Source of the DNA: Candidatus Phytoplasma ziziphi
GTDB taxonomy: Bacteria > Bacillota_I > Bacilli_A > Acholeplasmatales > Acholeplasmataceae
DNA: 64,000 nucleotides
Direction of reading: 5' to 3'
Assembly: GCF_003640545.1 (NCBI RefSeq)
Contig: NZ_CP025121.1
Span: forward strand, 434,001-498,000
A program made the translations under genes and the position numbers. Below are positions 1 through 10,600 of this stretch, piece after piece (within the stretch, counting starts at the first letter, position 1; each line of letters starts with the position of its first letter). Below the pieces are notes generated by a model. It was not told the DNA's origin and ran no database searches. It saw only the letters and a program-made list of their open reading frames with translations.

Positions 1-384
<384 letters not shown>

Positions 385-419
385 TACTAAAAAGTAAATA
401 AAATTAATGGGAGATTTTT

Positions 420-1946
420 TTGAATAAATTTGTAAGTTTAATTATTTTAGATGGTTTAGGGTTATCTTCTAAAAAAGAAAATAATGCTTTTTATTTAGCT
501 AAAACTCCTTATTTAGATCATCTTTTCGCTAATTTTCCTAATACTACTTTAAAAGCTTCTGGTCAAGAAGTAGGATTACCCGAAGGTCAAATGGGTAATA
601 GTGAAGTGGGCCATTTAAATTTAGGAGCTGGTAGAGTTATTGATCAATATTTGAATAAAATAAATAAATCTATTCGTAATAAATCTTTTTTTACTAACGA
701 AGCGTTTTTAAAAGCGATAAAGCATGCTAAAACAAACAATAGCAAAATACATTTATTAGGATTAGTTTCTGATGGTGGAGTTCATTCACATTTAAGTCAT
801 TTTGAATCTTTATTAGATTTGATGATAGAGCATAAAATAGAAGATAGAACTTATTTGCATGTTTTTACAGACGGAAGAGACACTGATCCTTATTCAGGTT
901 CGCAATATATTGAAAAAATTTTGAATTATGGTTGTCAAGTGGCTTCTGTAAGCGGTAGATATTTCGCTTTAGATCGTGATAATAATTGGGAACGTATTAA
1001 TTTAGTTTATAATATGTTAGTCTCTGGAGAAGGTCCATTGATAAATTCTCCTTTAGAAGGTATCAAAAATTTTTATAAAAAAGAAATTACTGATGAGTTT
1101 ATTCCGCCTTTTATTGTAGATAAAAAAGGTTTAATTGATGATAATGATAGTATTATTTTTGTAAATTTCCGTTCTGATCGCGTTATGCGTTTGGCGGTCG
1201 CTTTATCAAATCCTTTAATGACTTCGCATTTTAAGTCTGAAGGCAAAAGATGTTTTGAAGGAAAAAAACTACTTAAAAATCTTTGTGTAGTTTCTATGAC
1301 TTATTATTCTCAACATGTCTCGGGAATAATCGCTTTTAAATCGGAAAGTTTAAAAAATGTTTATGGAGAAGTTATTTCTAATAATAAACTTCGTCAATTA
1401 AGAATTGCTGAAACCGAAAAATATCCTCATGTTACTTTCTTTTTTGACGGTGGTAAAGAACAAAAGTTTGAAAACGTTGATAATATTTTAGTCCCTTCTC
1501 CTAAAGTTCCAACTTATGATTTGAAACCAGAGATGAGCGCTTTCGAAGTTGCTGAAAAAGCCGAAAAAGCTATTTTATCTCGAAAATACCAAACTATGAT
1601 TTTAAATTTTGCTAATCCAGACATGGTGGGGCATACTGGATCGCTTGAAGCAACCATTAAAGCAGTAGAAGCTGTTGATAAATGTTTAGAAAAGGTAGTT
1701 AAAGTTATTTTGGAAATTGGCGGAATTGCTTGTATTGTTGCCGATCATGGAAACGCAGAACAAATGAAAGATGAAAGAAATGAACCTCATACTGCTCATA
1801 CAACTAATTTAGTTCCTTTTATTTTAGTTAATAGTAAATTTAATTTGAAATCAGGTTCTTTGTGCGATGTATCCCCTACTTTATTAGAATTGCTCGAAAT
1901 CTCTCAACCAATAGAAATGACAGGAAAAAGTTTAATTTTATATTAA
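420..1946 (+). CDS. gpmI: 2,3-bisphosphoglycerate-independent phosphoglycerate mutase
   Basis: This enzyme interconverts 3- and 2-phosphoglycerate with two Mn ions, and at 508 residues it is the usual family length. The first metal site is DGLG at 11-14, the phospho-acceptor serine is S61 in GNSEVGH (59-65), and the second metal cluster includes the DHGNAEQ motif from D442. The start is TTG at 420, preceded by a GGGAG-like ribosome site. No ATG fits as well, because the conserved N-terminal strand FVSLIILDGLG begins only a few residues later. It sits between eno and pfkA in a glycolytic cluster. Confidence 0.96.
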   Translation: MNKFVSLIILDGLGLSSKKENNAFYLAKTPYLDHLFANFPNTTLKASGQEVGLPEGQMGNSEVGHLNLGAGRVIDQYLNKINKSIRNKSFFTNEAFLKAIKHAKTNNSKIHLLGLVSDGGVHSHLSHFESLLDLMIEHKIEDRTYLHVFTDGRDTDPYSGSQYIEKILNYGCQVASVSGRYFALDRDNNWERINLVYNMLVSGEGPLINSPLEGIKNFYKKEITDEFIPPFIVDKKGLIDDNDSIIFVNFRSDRVMRLAVALSNPLMTSHFKSEGKRCFEGKKLLKNLCVVSMTYYSQHVSGIIAFKSESLKNVYGEVISNNKLRQLRIAETEKYPHVTFFFDGGKEQKFENVDNILVPSPKVPTYDLKPEMSAFEVAEKAEKAILSRKYQTMILNFANPDMVGHTGSLEATIKAVEAVDKCLEKVVKVILEIGGIACIVADHGNAEQMKDERNEPHTAHTTNLVPFILVNSKFNLKSGSLCDVSPTLLELLEISQPIEMTGKSLILY

Positions 1947-2109
1947 TAAAATTTTTTCTTTATTAATTTATATTTTTAAAAATAATATATTAGTATATCA
2001 AAATAAGAGAATTAATACTTTTGATTTAAGAAAAAAATATAAAAAAATACAGAAAAAATTATTATTAAAATATTAATAACAAAATTTAATAAAAAAGGAA
2101 TTATTATAA

Positions 2110-3081
2110 ATGACACATAAAGAAGAAATAAATAAAATAGCAGTTTTAACTTCTGGCGGAGATTCTCCAGGAATGAATAGTGCTATTAGAGCTATTGTTT
2201 TAGCAGGAACTAAAAAAAATTGCACTATTTATGGCATTAAAGATGGTTATTTTGGTTTATATAATAATGAGATTGAAATTTTAACTCCTGATAATTTATC
2301 ACGTATTATTAATGTTTCAGGAACTTTTTTAGGAACTTCACGTTTTCTTTCATTTAAAGATGATTTAAGTGTACGTCAAAAATGTGTACAAAATTTAAAA
2401 AAAATAGGGATTGATAAATTAATTATTATTGGCGGAGACGGTTCTTATAATGGGGCTACGAAATTAGAAGAATTAGGGATCAAATGTATAGGTCTTCCGG
2501 CTACTATCGATAATGATATTACTGATACAGATTTTACAATTGGTTTTAGTACTGCTGTTAATAATGTTATGGATGCTATTGAAAAATTACGAGATACTTC
2601 TTTATCACATAATAGATGTACTATTCTTCAGGTTATGGGAAGAAATAAAGGCGATTTAGCTTTATATGGCGGGATCGCCGCTGGTGTAGATTTGATTGTC
2701 ACAAAAGAAAATTTTATACCTAAAAAAACGATTTTAGATAAAATCAAAAGTTTAAAAGAACAAAAAAGAAGACACGCTATTATTGTTATTACCGAAAATA
2801 TTTTAAATGTTTTTGATTTAGCTAAAGACATCGAAAGTTATAGTGGTTTTGAGACGAGAGCTCAAGTTTTAGGTCATATACAAAGAGGCGGTACTCCTAC
2901 TGTAGAAGATTGTGTTTTAGCTACAAGAATGGGTGTTTTTGCTGTTGAATTGTTGAATAAAAATATTCATAATTGTGCAATAGGTATAAAAAAACAAGAA
3001 ATAATTCATACTAGTTTTGACAATGTGTTGAATAATAAAAGCACACCTGATAAACTTTTTAATATTATTGAATATTTATAA
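2110..3081 (+). CDS. pfkA: ATP-dependent 6-phosphofructokinase
   Basis: Phosphorylates fructose 6-phosphate to fructose 1,6-bisphosphate, the committed step of glycolysis, and at 323 residues has the typical bacterial PfkA length. The ATP-binding loop TSGGDSPGMN lies at 14-23, the GGDGS loop at 108-112, and the catalytic TIDND motif at 132-136 with D134 as the likely base. The later GHIQRGG motif also fits the family. The start ATG follows AAAAAGGAA. It is separated from gpmI by 163 bp of AT-rich DNA holding only a weak hairpin near 1942-1968, so its own promoter is possible but not evident. Confidence 0.96.
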   Translation: MTHKEEINKIAVLTSGGDSPGMNSAIRAIVLAGTKKNCTIYGIKDGYFGLYNNEIEILTPDNLSRIINVSGTFLGTSRFLSFKDDLSVRQKCVQNLKKIGIDKLIIIGGDGSYNGATKLEELGIKCIGLPATIDNDITDTDFTIGFSTAVNNVMDAIEKLRDTSLSHNRCTILQVMGRNKGDLALYGGIAAGVDLIVTKENFIPKKTILDKIKSLKEQKRRHAIIVITENILNVFDLAKDIESYSGFETRAQVLGHIQRGGTPTVEDCVLATRMGVFAVELLNKNIHNCAIGIKKQEIIHTSFDNVLNNKSTPDKLFNIIEYL

Positions 3082-3211
3082 TTAGTTTATAATGTTTTTA
3101 ATTTTATAACAAAAAGAATGATACAAAATTAAATTATTTTATATTTCAAAAGATTTATAAAAAAATAATTTATAAATTATTAAAAAAATTATATTTTAAG
3201 GAAAATATGCA

Positions 3212-4420
3212 ATGCAAAAAACACTTAATAAATTAGATATTTCGAATATCGCAAATAAGAAAATTTTATTAAGAGCAGATTTAAATGTTCCTTTAGAAAA
3301 AGGAGTCATTACTGATGATAGTAGAATTAAAGCCATTTTGCCCACCGTAGAATATCTTAAAAAAAATCAAGGTAAAATAGTTATCCTTTCTCATTTAGGA
3401 AGAGTCAAAACACAGGAAGATTTACACAAATTAAGTTTAAGAGTAGTAGCCGACAGATTATCTTTTTATTTAAATCAAAAAGTTGTTTTTGTCCCTAGAA
3501 CAAAAGGAGAGTTATTAGAAAGAGAAATTAATAATTTAGAATGTGGTTCTGTTTTATTAATGGAAAATACTCGTTTTGAAGATCTTGATAGCAAAAAAGA
3601 AAGTAAAAATGATGCTCAATTAGGTAAATATTGGGCTTCATTAGGTGATGTTTTTGTTAATGATGCTTTTGGAACTTGCCATCGTTCTCATGCTTCTAAT
3701 GTTGGTATTTCTACTTATATTTCAGAGAAATGTTTTGGTTTTTTAGTTGAAAAAGAAATTAATTTTTTACATAAAATTGTTAATAAACCTCAAAGACCTT
3801 TAGTTGCTGTTTTAGGCGGCTCTAAAGTTTCTGATAAAATCAAAATTATTGAAAATCTTTTGAAAAAAGTAGATTTTCTTTTGATTGGCGGCGGAATGTC
3901 TTTCACTTGTTTGAAGTCTCAAAATTTGGAAATCGGAAAAAGTTTGTTAGAAGAAAATGAAATTCCTTTAGTTAAAAGATTATTAGCTTCAAAAGAAGGC
4001 AAAAAAATTATTTTGCCACAAGATTTTGTGTGTGGTTATAAATTTGATCCAGACACTCAAACTCTTATTTCTGATTTTAACAAAATCCCTTGTAATATGA
4101 TGGGGTTAGATATCGGACCTAAAACTATTTCTTTGTTTCAACATTATATTATGTCTGCGAAAACAGTTGTATGGAATGGTCCTGTAGGAGTTTTTGAATT
4201 TGAAAAATTTTCACAAGGAACAAGATCGATAGCACAAATGATTAGCAAAATTAAAGATCAAGCTACTACAATTATTGGTGGCGGAGATAGCGCAGCTGCA
4301 ATATCTAAATTTAAATTAGATAATAATTTTAGTCATATTTCTACTGGCGGAGGAGCTTTTTTGGAATATTTAGAAGAAAAAGAAATGCCAGGTTTAAAAT
4401 GTATTGAGAAAGTTTGTTAA
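3212..4420 (+). CDS. pgk: Phosphoglycerate kinase
   Basis: Transfers phosphate from 1,3-bisphosphoglycerate to ADP, one of the two ATP-forming steps of glycolysis. At 402 residues it is of normal length. N-domain signatures are ILLRADLNVPLEKG, LSHLGR and LMENTRF. The nucleotide domain shows VLGGSKVSDKI, WNGPVGVFE and the C-terminal GGGDSAAAI and STGGGAFLE loops. The start ATG follows AAGGAAAATATGCA. gapA begins 21 bp after its stop, so pgk and gapA form a tight pair. Confidence 0.96.
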   Translation: MQKTLNKLDISNIANKKILLRADLNVPLEKGVITDDSRIKAILPTVEYLKKNQGKIVILSHLGRVKTQEDLHKLSLRVVADRLSFYLNQKVVFVPRTKGELLEREINNLECGSVLLMENTRFEDLDSKKESKNDAQLGKYWASLGDVFVNDAFGTCHRSHASNVGISTYISEKCFGFLVEKEINFLHKIVNKPQRPLVAVLGGSKVSDKIKIIENLLKKVDFLLIGGGMSFTCLKSQNLEIGKSLLEENEIPLVKRLLASKEGKKIILPQDFVCGYKFDPDTQTLISDFNKIPCNMMGLDIGPKTISLFQHYIMSAKTVVWNGPVGVFEFEKFSQGTRSIAQMISKIKDQATTIIGGGDSAAAISKFKLDNNFSHISTGGGAFLEYLEEKEMPGLKCIEKVC

Positions 4421-4441
4421 TAATAAGAAGGTAAAAAAATT

Positions 4442-5449
4442 ATGAAAAAAAGAATAGCGATTAATGGCTTAGGACGTATTGGAAAATTATCTTTTCGTTC
4501 TTTATTTGGAAATAGTAATATTGATATTGTAGCAATTAATGATTTGTCAACGCCAGAAACTTTAGCTTATTTATTAAAATATGATAGCGCACAAGGTAGT
4601 TATAAACAAGATGCTATTACTTTTGATGAAAATTCATTAATAGTAGAAGGTAAAAAAATTCATATTTTCCAAGAAAGAAATCCACAAGATTTGCCTTGGG
4701 GAAAATTAGGAATAGATATTGTTTTAGAATGTACCGGTTTTTTCACAAGCGAAGAAAAAGCTAAATTACATTTAAAAGCAGGAGCTAAAAAAGTTTTAAT
4801 TAGTGCACCAGCTACTGGCAATGTTAAAACGATTGTTTTTAATGTTAATGATGATATTTTAACAAAAGAAGATGATATTATCAGTGGAGCTTCTTGTACA
4901 ACTAATTGTTTAGCCCCAATTGTAAAAGTTTTAAATGATAATTTTGGTATTGATCAATCTTTTATGACTACTATTCACAGTTATACTAATGATCAATCTC
5001 TTATTGATCAAACACATTCGAAAGGCATTTGGACTAGAAGAGGAAGAGCTGCTTCTGTTAATATAGTTCCAAGTTCCACTGGAGCTGCAAAAGCGATTTC
5101 ATTAGTTATTCCTGAATTAAAAGGTAAAATAGATGGAACAGCGATTAGAGTGCCGAGTGTAACAGGCTCTTTAGTGGATTTAACAGTTGAATTGAAAAAA
5201 GAAGTTACTGTAGAAATGATTAATGATGTTTTTAAAAAAAATGCCAATGAAACTTTAGCTTTTATTGAAGATCCGATTGTTTCATCTGATATTATCGGAA
5301 CAAGTTTTGGTTCTTTATTTGATTCTAATACAGTTCAAATTTTAAAAGAAAGACCACGTTTTGTAAAATTAATTTCTTGGTATGATAATGAAATGAGTTA
5401 TGTAAGTCAATTAACTCGTTTACTTTTGAAAATGGTTGAACTTGTTTAA
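4442..5449 (+). CDS. gapA: Glyceraldehyde-3-phosphate dehydrogenase, type I
   Basis: Oxidises glyceraldehyde 3-phosphate to 1,3-bisphosphoglycerate with NAD. The 335 residues show the NAD-binding INGLGRIGKL at 8-17, the active site SGASCTTNC with catalytic C152, the S-loop containing the NIVPSSTGAAKA segment, and the C-terminal WYDNEMSY motif. The segment after HSYTNDQ carries an extra THSKGIW stretch where most GapA proteins read roughly DAPHKDLRR, a local divergence. It lies 21 bp after pgk, with ribosome site AGAAGG. Confidence 0.96.
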   Translation: MKKRIAINGLGRIGKLSFRSLFGNSNIDIVAINDLSTPETLAYLLKYDSAQGSYKQDAITFDENSLIVEGKKIHIFQERNPQDLPWGKLGIDIVLECTGFFTSEEKAKLHLKAGAKKVLISAPATGNVKTIVFNVNDDILTKEDDIISGASCTTNCLAPIVKVLNDNFGIDQSFMTTIHSYTNDQSLIDQTHSKGIWTRRGRAASVNIVPSSTGAAKAISLVIPELKGKIDGTAIRVPSVTGSLVDLTVELKKEVTVEMINDVFKKNANETLAFIEDPIVSSDIIGTSFGSLFDSNTVQILKERPRFVKLISWYDNEMSYVSQLTRLLLKMVELV

Positions 5450-5535
5450 ATTAAATAGTATTGAAAATTTTGAAATTTTTTATTTTTTAAAAATAAATTT
5501 ATAATTTTTGCTTGGTTCCCAAGAAAGGAAAAAAA

Positions 5536-6402
5536 ATGTTAACTTCAGATAGAAACATTATTCAAAAGGCACATGAAAATAAATATGCAATAATACAGGT
5601 TAATATTAATAATTTAGAATGGATTAAAGCCGCTTTAGAAACTGTTGAAGAATTAAAATCTCCTGTTATTTTAGGAGTTTCAGAAGGAGCTGCTAAATAT
5701 ATGGGTGGTTTCGAAACAGTGGTCGCTTTAGTAAAAAATTTAGATTTTTTTTATAATATTTCTGTTCCTGTTATTTTACATTTAGATCACGGATCTTATG
5801 AAGGCGCACAAAAAGCTTTAGAAGCAGGTTTCACTTCAGTTATGTTTGACGGAAGCCATTATCCTTTTGAAGAGAATTTAAAGAAAACTAAAGAAATTGT
5901 TTCGCTTTGTCATAAAAAAGGTATTTTAGTTGAAGCTGAAGTAGGTGGTATCGGTGGAGAAGAAGACGGTATTATAGGCCAAGGTGAAATCGCTGATCCT
6001 TATGAATGTCAAAAAATCGCTGAATTAGGTGTTGATATGTTGGCCGCCGGAATCGGTAATGTGCATGGAAAATATCCTATGGATTGGAAAGGATTAGATT
6101 TTGGAGTTTTTGAACAAATTCGAAAATTAACTAATAATAAAACTCCTTTAGTGCTTCATGGAGGCACTGGTGTTCCTGAAGAAATGATTCGAAAAGCAAT
6201 TTCTTTAGGAGTAGTTAAAATAAACGTTAATACTGAATTTCAATTGTCTTTTGCAGAAGCCACTAGAAAATATATCGAAGACAAAAAAGATTTAGTAAAT
6301 AAAGGTTTTGACCCAAGACAATTATTAAAGCCAGGTTATTTAGCTATAAAAGCAGAACTTAGAAAGAAATTAGAACTTTTCGGAAGCATTAATAAAGCTT
6401 AA
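5536..6402 (+). CDS. fba: Class II fructose-1,6-bisphosphate aldolase
   Basis: Zinc-dependent aldolase splitting fructose 1,6-bisphosphate into the two triose phosphates. I chose the ATG at 5536, giving 288 residues, because AAGAAAGGA lies just before it. An in-frame TTG at 5512 would place that ribosome site inside the gene and add eight atypical residues. LDHGS at 83-87 supplies the catalytic aspartate and a zinc histidine. EAEVGGIGGEEDG, GNVHGKYP and VLHGGTG carry the remaining zinc and phosphate contacts. It completes the glycolytic block with gapA upstream. Confidence 0.95.
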   Translation: MLTSDRNIIQKAHENKYAIIQVNINNLEWIKAALETVEELKSPVILGVSEGAAKYMGGFETVVALVKNLDFFYNISVPVILHLDHGSYEGAQKALEAGFTSVMFDGSHYPFEENLKKTKEIVSLCHKKGILVEAEVGGIGGEEDGIIGQGEIADPYECQKIAELGVDMLAAGIGNVHGKYPMDWKGLDFGVFEQIRKLTNNKTPLVLHGGTGVPEEMIRKAISLGVVKINVNTEFQLSFAEATRKYIEDKKDLVNKGFDPRQLLKPGYLAIKAELRKKLELFGSINKA

Positions 6403-6439
6403 TTTTATCCAAAATATAAAGGAGTTTACAGGGATTTTA

Positions 6440-7240
6440 ATGAATTCTAATAAAAGAATGTTTTTTTTTGATATTGACAACACTATTTTAAGTTCTCGAT
6501 CACAAACTATTTTGCCACAAACTTTAAAAACTATTAAAACTTTATCCGGACAATCTAATACTTTGTTAGGAATAGCTACAGGACGTAATATTAAAAGATT
6601 AAATGTTTTAAGCGAAATACAACATTGTTTTAAACATTTAGTTTTATTTAATGGTGGTTTGACACAAATTAATGATAAAGTCATTGATGATCGACCTTTT
6701 GATAAAAAAGAGGTTCAAAATTTAATTGATAAAGCTCATGCAGTAGGTATGAAAATCGGAATGACAGGACTTTACCAAGAAATTGTACCTAGTGAACAAG
6801 ATTTAATTTCGCCTACTTTAGGTTACAAATATTGTACTAATAAAAATTCTGTTGTAGAACCTACATTTCATTTAAACAATAATGTTTATCAAATTTGGCT
6901 TTTTGAACCTAATAATGAAAAACTTGAAAAATTTATCAAAGATTTAGGACAATTTGAAATTTATTATTGGAGAACTCATTGTGGGGTAGATTTAGTCCGT
7001 AAAGGAGTTAATAAAATACATGGAATTAGAAAAATTAAAGCTTTATATCCGGAATATAAATTGATTTGTATGGGAGATGGCGAGAATGATGTTGATATGA
7101 TTAAATATTCTGATATTGGCATTGGTATTGGATTATCGCATTCTCATAATGAAGGAGTTAAGAAACATGCTAAATTAATAGCTCCTGATATTGAAGAAGA
7201 TAAACTTTATGATTTTTTTATAAAAAATAATTTATTTTAA
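6440..7240 (+). CDS. Cof-type HAD-superfamily phosphatase
   Basis: A 266-residue haloacid dehalogenase-type hydrolase of the Cof (IIB cap) group. Motif I is DIDNT at 11-15, the G-x-x-T/S region is ATGRN, the motif III lysine lies in VRKGVNK, and motif IV is GDGENDVDM. Such enzymes dephosphorylate sugar phosphates or cofactors, and the substrate cannot be told from sequence. It follows fba by 37 bp and is closed by a strong terminator, so it is the last gene of the glycolytic block. That position makes a sugar-phosphate substrate plausible, but this is inference. Confidence 0.88.
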   Translation: MNSNKRMFFFDIDNTILSSRSQTILPQTLKTIKTLSGQSNTLLGIATGRNIKRLNVLSEIQHCFKHLVLFNGGLTQINDKVIDDRPFDKKEVQNLIDKAHAVGMKIGMTGLYQEIVPSEQDLISPTLGYKYCTNKNSVVEPTFHLNNNVYQIWLFEPNNEKLEKFIKDLGQFEIYYWRTHCGVDLVRKGVNKIHGIRKIKALYPEYKLICMGDGENDVDMIKYSDIGIGIGLSHSHNEGVKKHAKLIAPDIEEDKLYDFFIKNNLF

Positions 7241-7264
7241 TTTAAATTAAAGATAATTATTTAT

Positions 7265-7315
7265 ATAAGTCAAATTTTTTATTTAAAAAATAAATAATTT
7301 GACTTATTTTTTTAC
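7265..7315 (+). terminator. Rho-independent terminator after glycolytic block
   Basis: A perfect 12-bp stem pairs 7265-7276 (ATAAGTCAAATT) with 7296-7307, and a run of T follows from 7308. It lies 25 bp after the HAD gene stop and separates the glycolytic genes from the repeat protein. Confidence 0.85.
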
Positions 7316-7340
7316 TTAAATCAAAATAAAGTTTTTAACT

Positions 7341-7404
7341 ATTATTATATTTTTATATAATATAAATATATTAGATATTTTGTATTATATAAAAATATAA
7401 TAAT
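7341..7404. repeat. Perfect 22-bp inverted repeat, 20-nt loop
   Basis: Bases 7341-7362 and 7383-7404 are exact reverse complements, made only of A and T, separated by 20 nt. The stem could form a cruciform or an RNA hairpin but has no T-run typical of a terminator. It lies 215 bp upstream of the repeat protein start. The rest of the 7241-7618 gap is AT-rich DNA in which I see no gene. Confidence 0.8.
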
Positions 7405-7618
7405 TTAAAGATATTGGTTAGTAATATTTTATATTTTTTAACAAAGATTATTTTATGTTTGATTATGATATTTAAATAAATATATTTTTTATACAAACAA
7501 ATAATTTTTACAAAATATTTTTATTAAAAATTTAGTTAGAATTTAATTTTTATATTTTAATTTATTGATTTATATTTAGCTTTAATTAAAAAATAAAGTA
7601 AAGGTAGCATCATAAATT

Positions 7619-10600
7619 ATGATAAAAAATAAAAATTATAAACTAATCAATTTAAAATATTTTTTTTATTTTATTATTTTCATATTTTTTGTTTGTATCC
7701 AAAGTGTAGCTTACGCCGAAAAGACTTATAATTTTGATTTATTATCAAGAAATGATTTTTCAAGCCCTAAAATAAACGATTTAAAACAATTTTTGATAAA
7801 TCAAATAAATCAAAAAAGAATTTTAGTAGATGATAAAGATAAAACACTTTTTTTAAAAAATATGTCATTAGCTAAGATTATTGATAAAAGTAGTAATTTT
7901 CCTTCTGATGCTTCTTTTTTTATGCCAGGTAATAAATATTATTTTGTATTAGGAATTCCGCCATTAGTTAGATCAAATGATAATTTATTGCAAAAGTATA
8001 AGTTTTCTTTTATTTATGAAAATAGATTTTCAAAAATATTAAAAATAACTAATTTAGGAACTTTTAATGATTTTAATATCCAAACAATTATAAATCAAAT
8101 CAAAAATTTAAATCCTATTTTAAATAAAAACGAACTTCGATTTGATGGAATTCCAAATTTACAAGAAGCTATAATTACTTCTAAAGATTTCGAAGGAAAA
8201 GTTTTAGTTACTTATAATATTAAAAAAAATACACCCCAACATTCTAAGTTGAAAGATTTTTTGAAAAAAACAGAATTAGGTATTTTAGATGAAATTAGTA
8301 TTCAAACAATTATAAATAAAATCAAAAATTTAAATCCTATGTTAAATAAAAATAATCTTCAAGTTGAAAAAATACTAAGTAATAGAGAGGCCATTATTTT
8401 TTCTCAAGAATTTGAAGGCAAAGTGTCTGTAACTTATAATATTAAAAAAAATACGCCCCAAAATTCTAAGTTGAAAGATTTTTTAACAAAAACAGAACTA
8501 GGAAATTTAGATGAAATTAGTATTCAAACAATTATAAATAAAATTAAAAATTTAAATCCTATGTTAAATCAAAATAATCTTCAAGTTGAAAAAATACTAA
8601 GTAATAGAGAAGCTATTATCTTTTCGCAAGAATTCGAAGGGAAAGTGTCTGTTACTTATAATTTGAAACAAAATACACCCAAAATTACTAAATTGAAAGA
8701 TTTTTTAACAAAAACAGAACTAGGAACTTTAGATGAAATTAGTATTCAAACAATTATAAATAAAATTAAAAATTTAAATCCTATGTTAAATAAAAATAAT
8801 CTTCAAGTTGAAACAATACTAAGTAATAGAGAAGCTATTATCTTTTCGCAAGAATTCGAAGGGAAAGTGTCTGTTACTTATAATTTGAAACAAAATACAC
8901 CCCAAATTCCTAAATTGAAAGATTTTTTAACAAAAACAGAACTAGGAACTTTAGATGAAATTAGTATTCAAACAATTATAAATAAAATTAAAAATTTAAA
9001 TCCTATGTTAAATAAAAATAATCTTCAAGTTGAAACAATACTAAGTAATAGAGAAGCTATTATCTTTTCGCAAGAATTCGAAGGGAAAGTGTCTGTTACT
9101 TATAATTTGAAACAAAATACACCCCAAATTCCTAAATTGAAAGATTTTTTAACAAAAACAGAACTAGGGACTTTGGATGATTTCGCAAATCAAACAATTA
9201 TAGATAAAATTCAAAAATTAAATCCTAATTTAAATTCAAAAAAATTGCGATTTGATGGAATTCCAAATTTACAAGAAGCTATAATTACTTCTAAAGATTT
9301 CGAAGGAAAAGTTTTAGTTACTTATAATATTAAAAAAAATACACCCCAACATTCTAAGTTGAAAGATTTTTTGAAAAAAACAGAATTAGGTATTTTAGAT
9401 GAAATTAGTATTCAAACAATTATAAATAAAATCAAAAATTTAAATCCTATGTTAAATAAAAATAATCTTCAAGTTGAAAAAATACTAAGTAATAGAGAGG
9501 CCATTATTTTTTCTCAAGAATTTGAAGGCAAAGTGTCTGTAACTTATAATATTAAAAAAAATACGCCCCAAAATTCTAAGTTGAAAGATTTTTTAACAAA
9601 AACAGAACTAGGAACTTTAGATGAAATTAGTATTCAAACAATTATAAATAAAATTAAAAATTTAAATCCTATGTTAAATCAAAATAATCTTCAAGTTGAA
9701 AAAATACTAAGTAATAGAGAAGCTATTATCTTTTCGCAAGAATTCGAAGGGAAAGTGTCTGTTACTTATAATTTGAAACAAAATACACCCAAAATTACTA
9801 AATTGAATGATTTTTTAACAAAAACAGAACTAGGAACTTTAGATGAAATTAGTATTCAAACAATTATAGATAAAATTAAAAATTTAAATCCTAATTTAAA
9901 TTCAAAAAATTTGCGATTTGATGGAATTCCGAATTTAGAAGAAGCTATAATCACTTCTAAAGATTTTGAAGGCAAAGTGTCTGTAACTTATAATATTAAA
10001 AAAAATACACCCAAAACTCTTCATTTGATTGATTTTTTGAAAAAAACAGAACTAGGAACTTTTAATGATTTTAATATCCAAACAATTATAAATCAAATCA
10101 AAAATTTAAATCCTATTTTAAATAAAAACGAACTTCGATTTGATGGAATTCCAAATTTACAAGAAGCTATAATTACTTCTAAAGATTTCGAAGGAAAAGT
10201 TTTAGTTACTTATAATATTAAAAAAAATACACCCCAACATTCTAAGTTGAAAGATTTTTTGAAAAAAACAGAATTAGGTATTTTAGATGAAATTAGTATT
10301 CAAACAATTATAAATAAAATCAAAAATTTAAATCCTATGTTAAATAAAAATAATCTTCAAGTTGAAAAAATACTAAGTAATAGAGAGGCCATTATTTTTT
10401 CTCAAGAATTTGAAGGCAAAGTGTCTGTTACTTATCATTTGAAACAAAATACACCCAAAATTCCTAAATTGAAAGATTTTTTAACAAAAACAGAGCTAGG
10501 AACTTTGGATGAAATTAGTATTCAAACAATTATAAATAAAATTAAAAATTTAAATCCTATTTTAAATAAAAACGAACTTCGATTTGATGAAATTCCTAAT

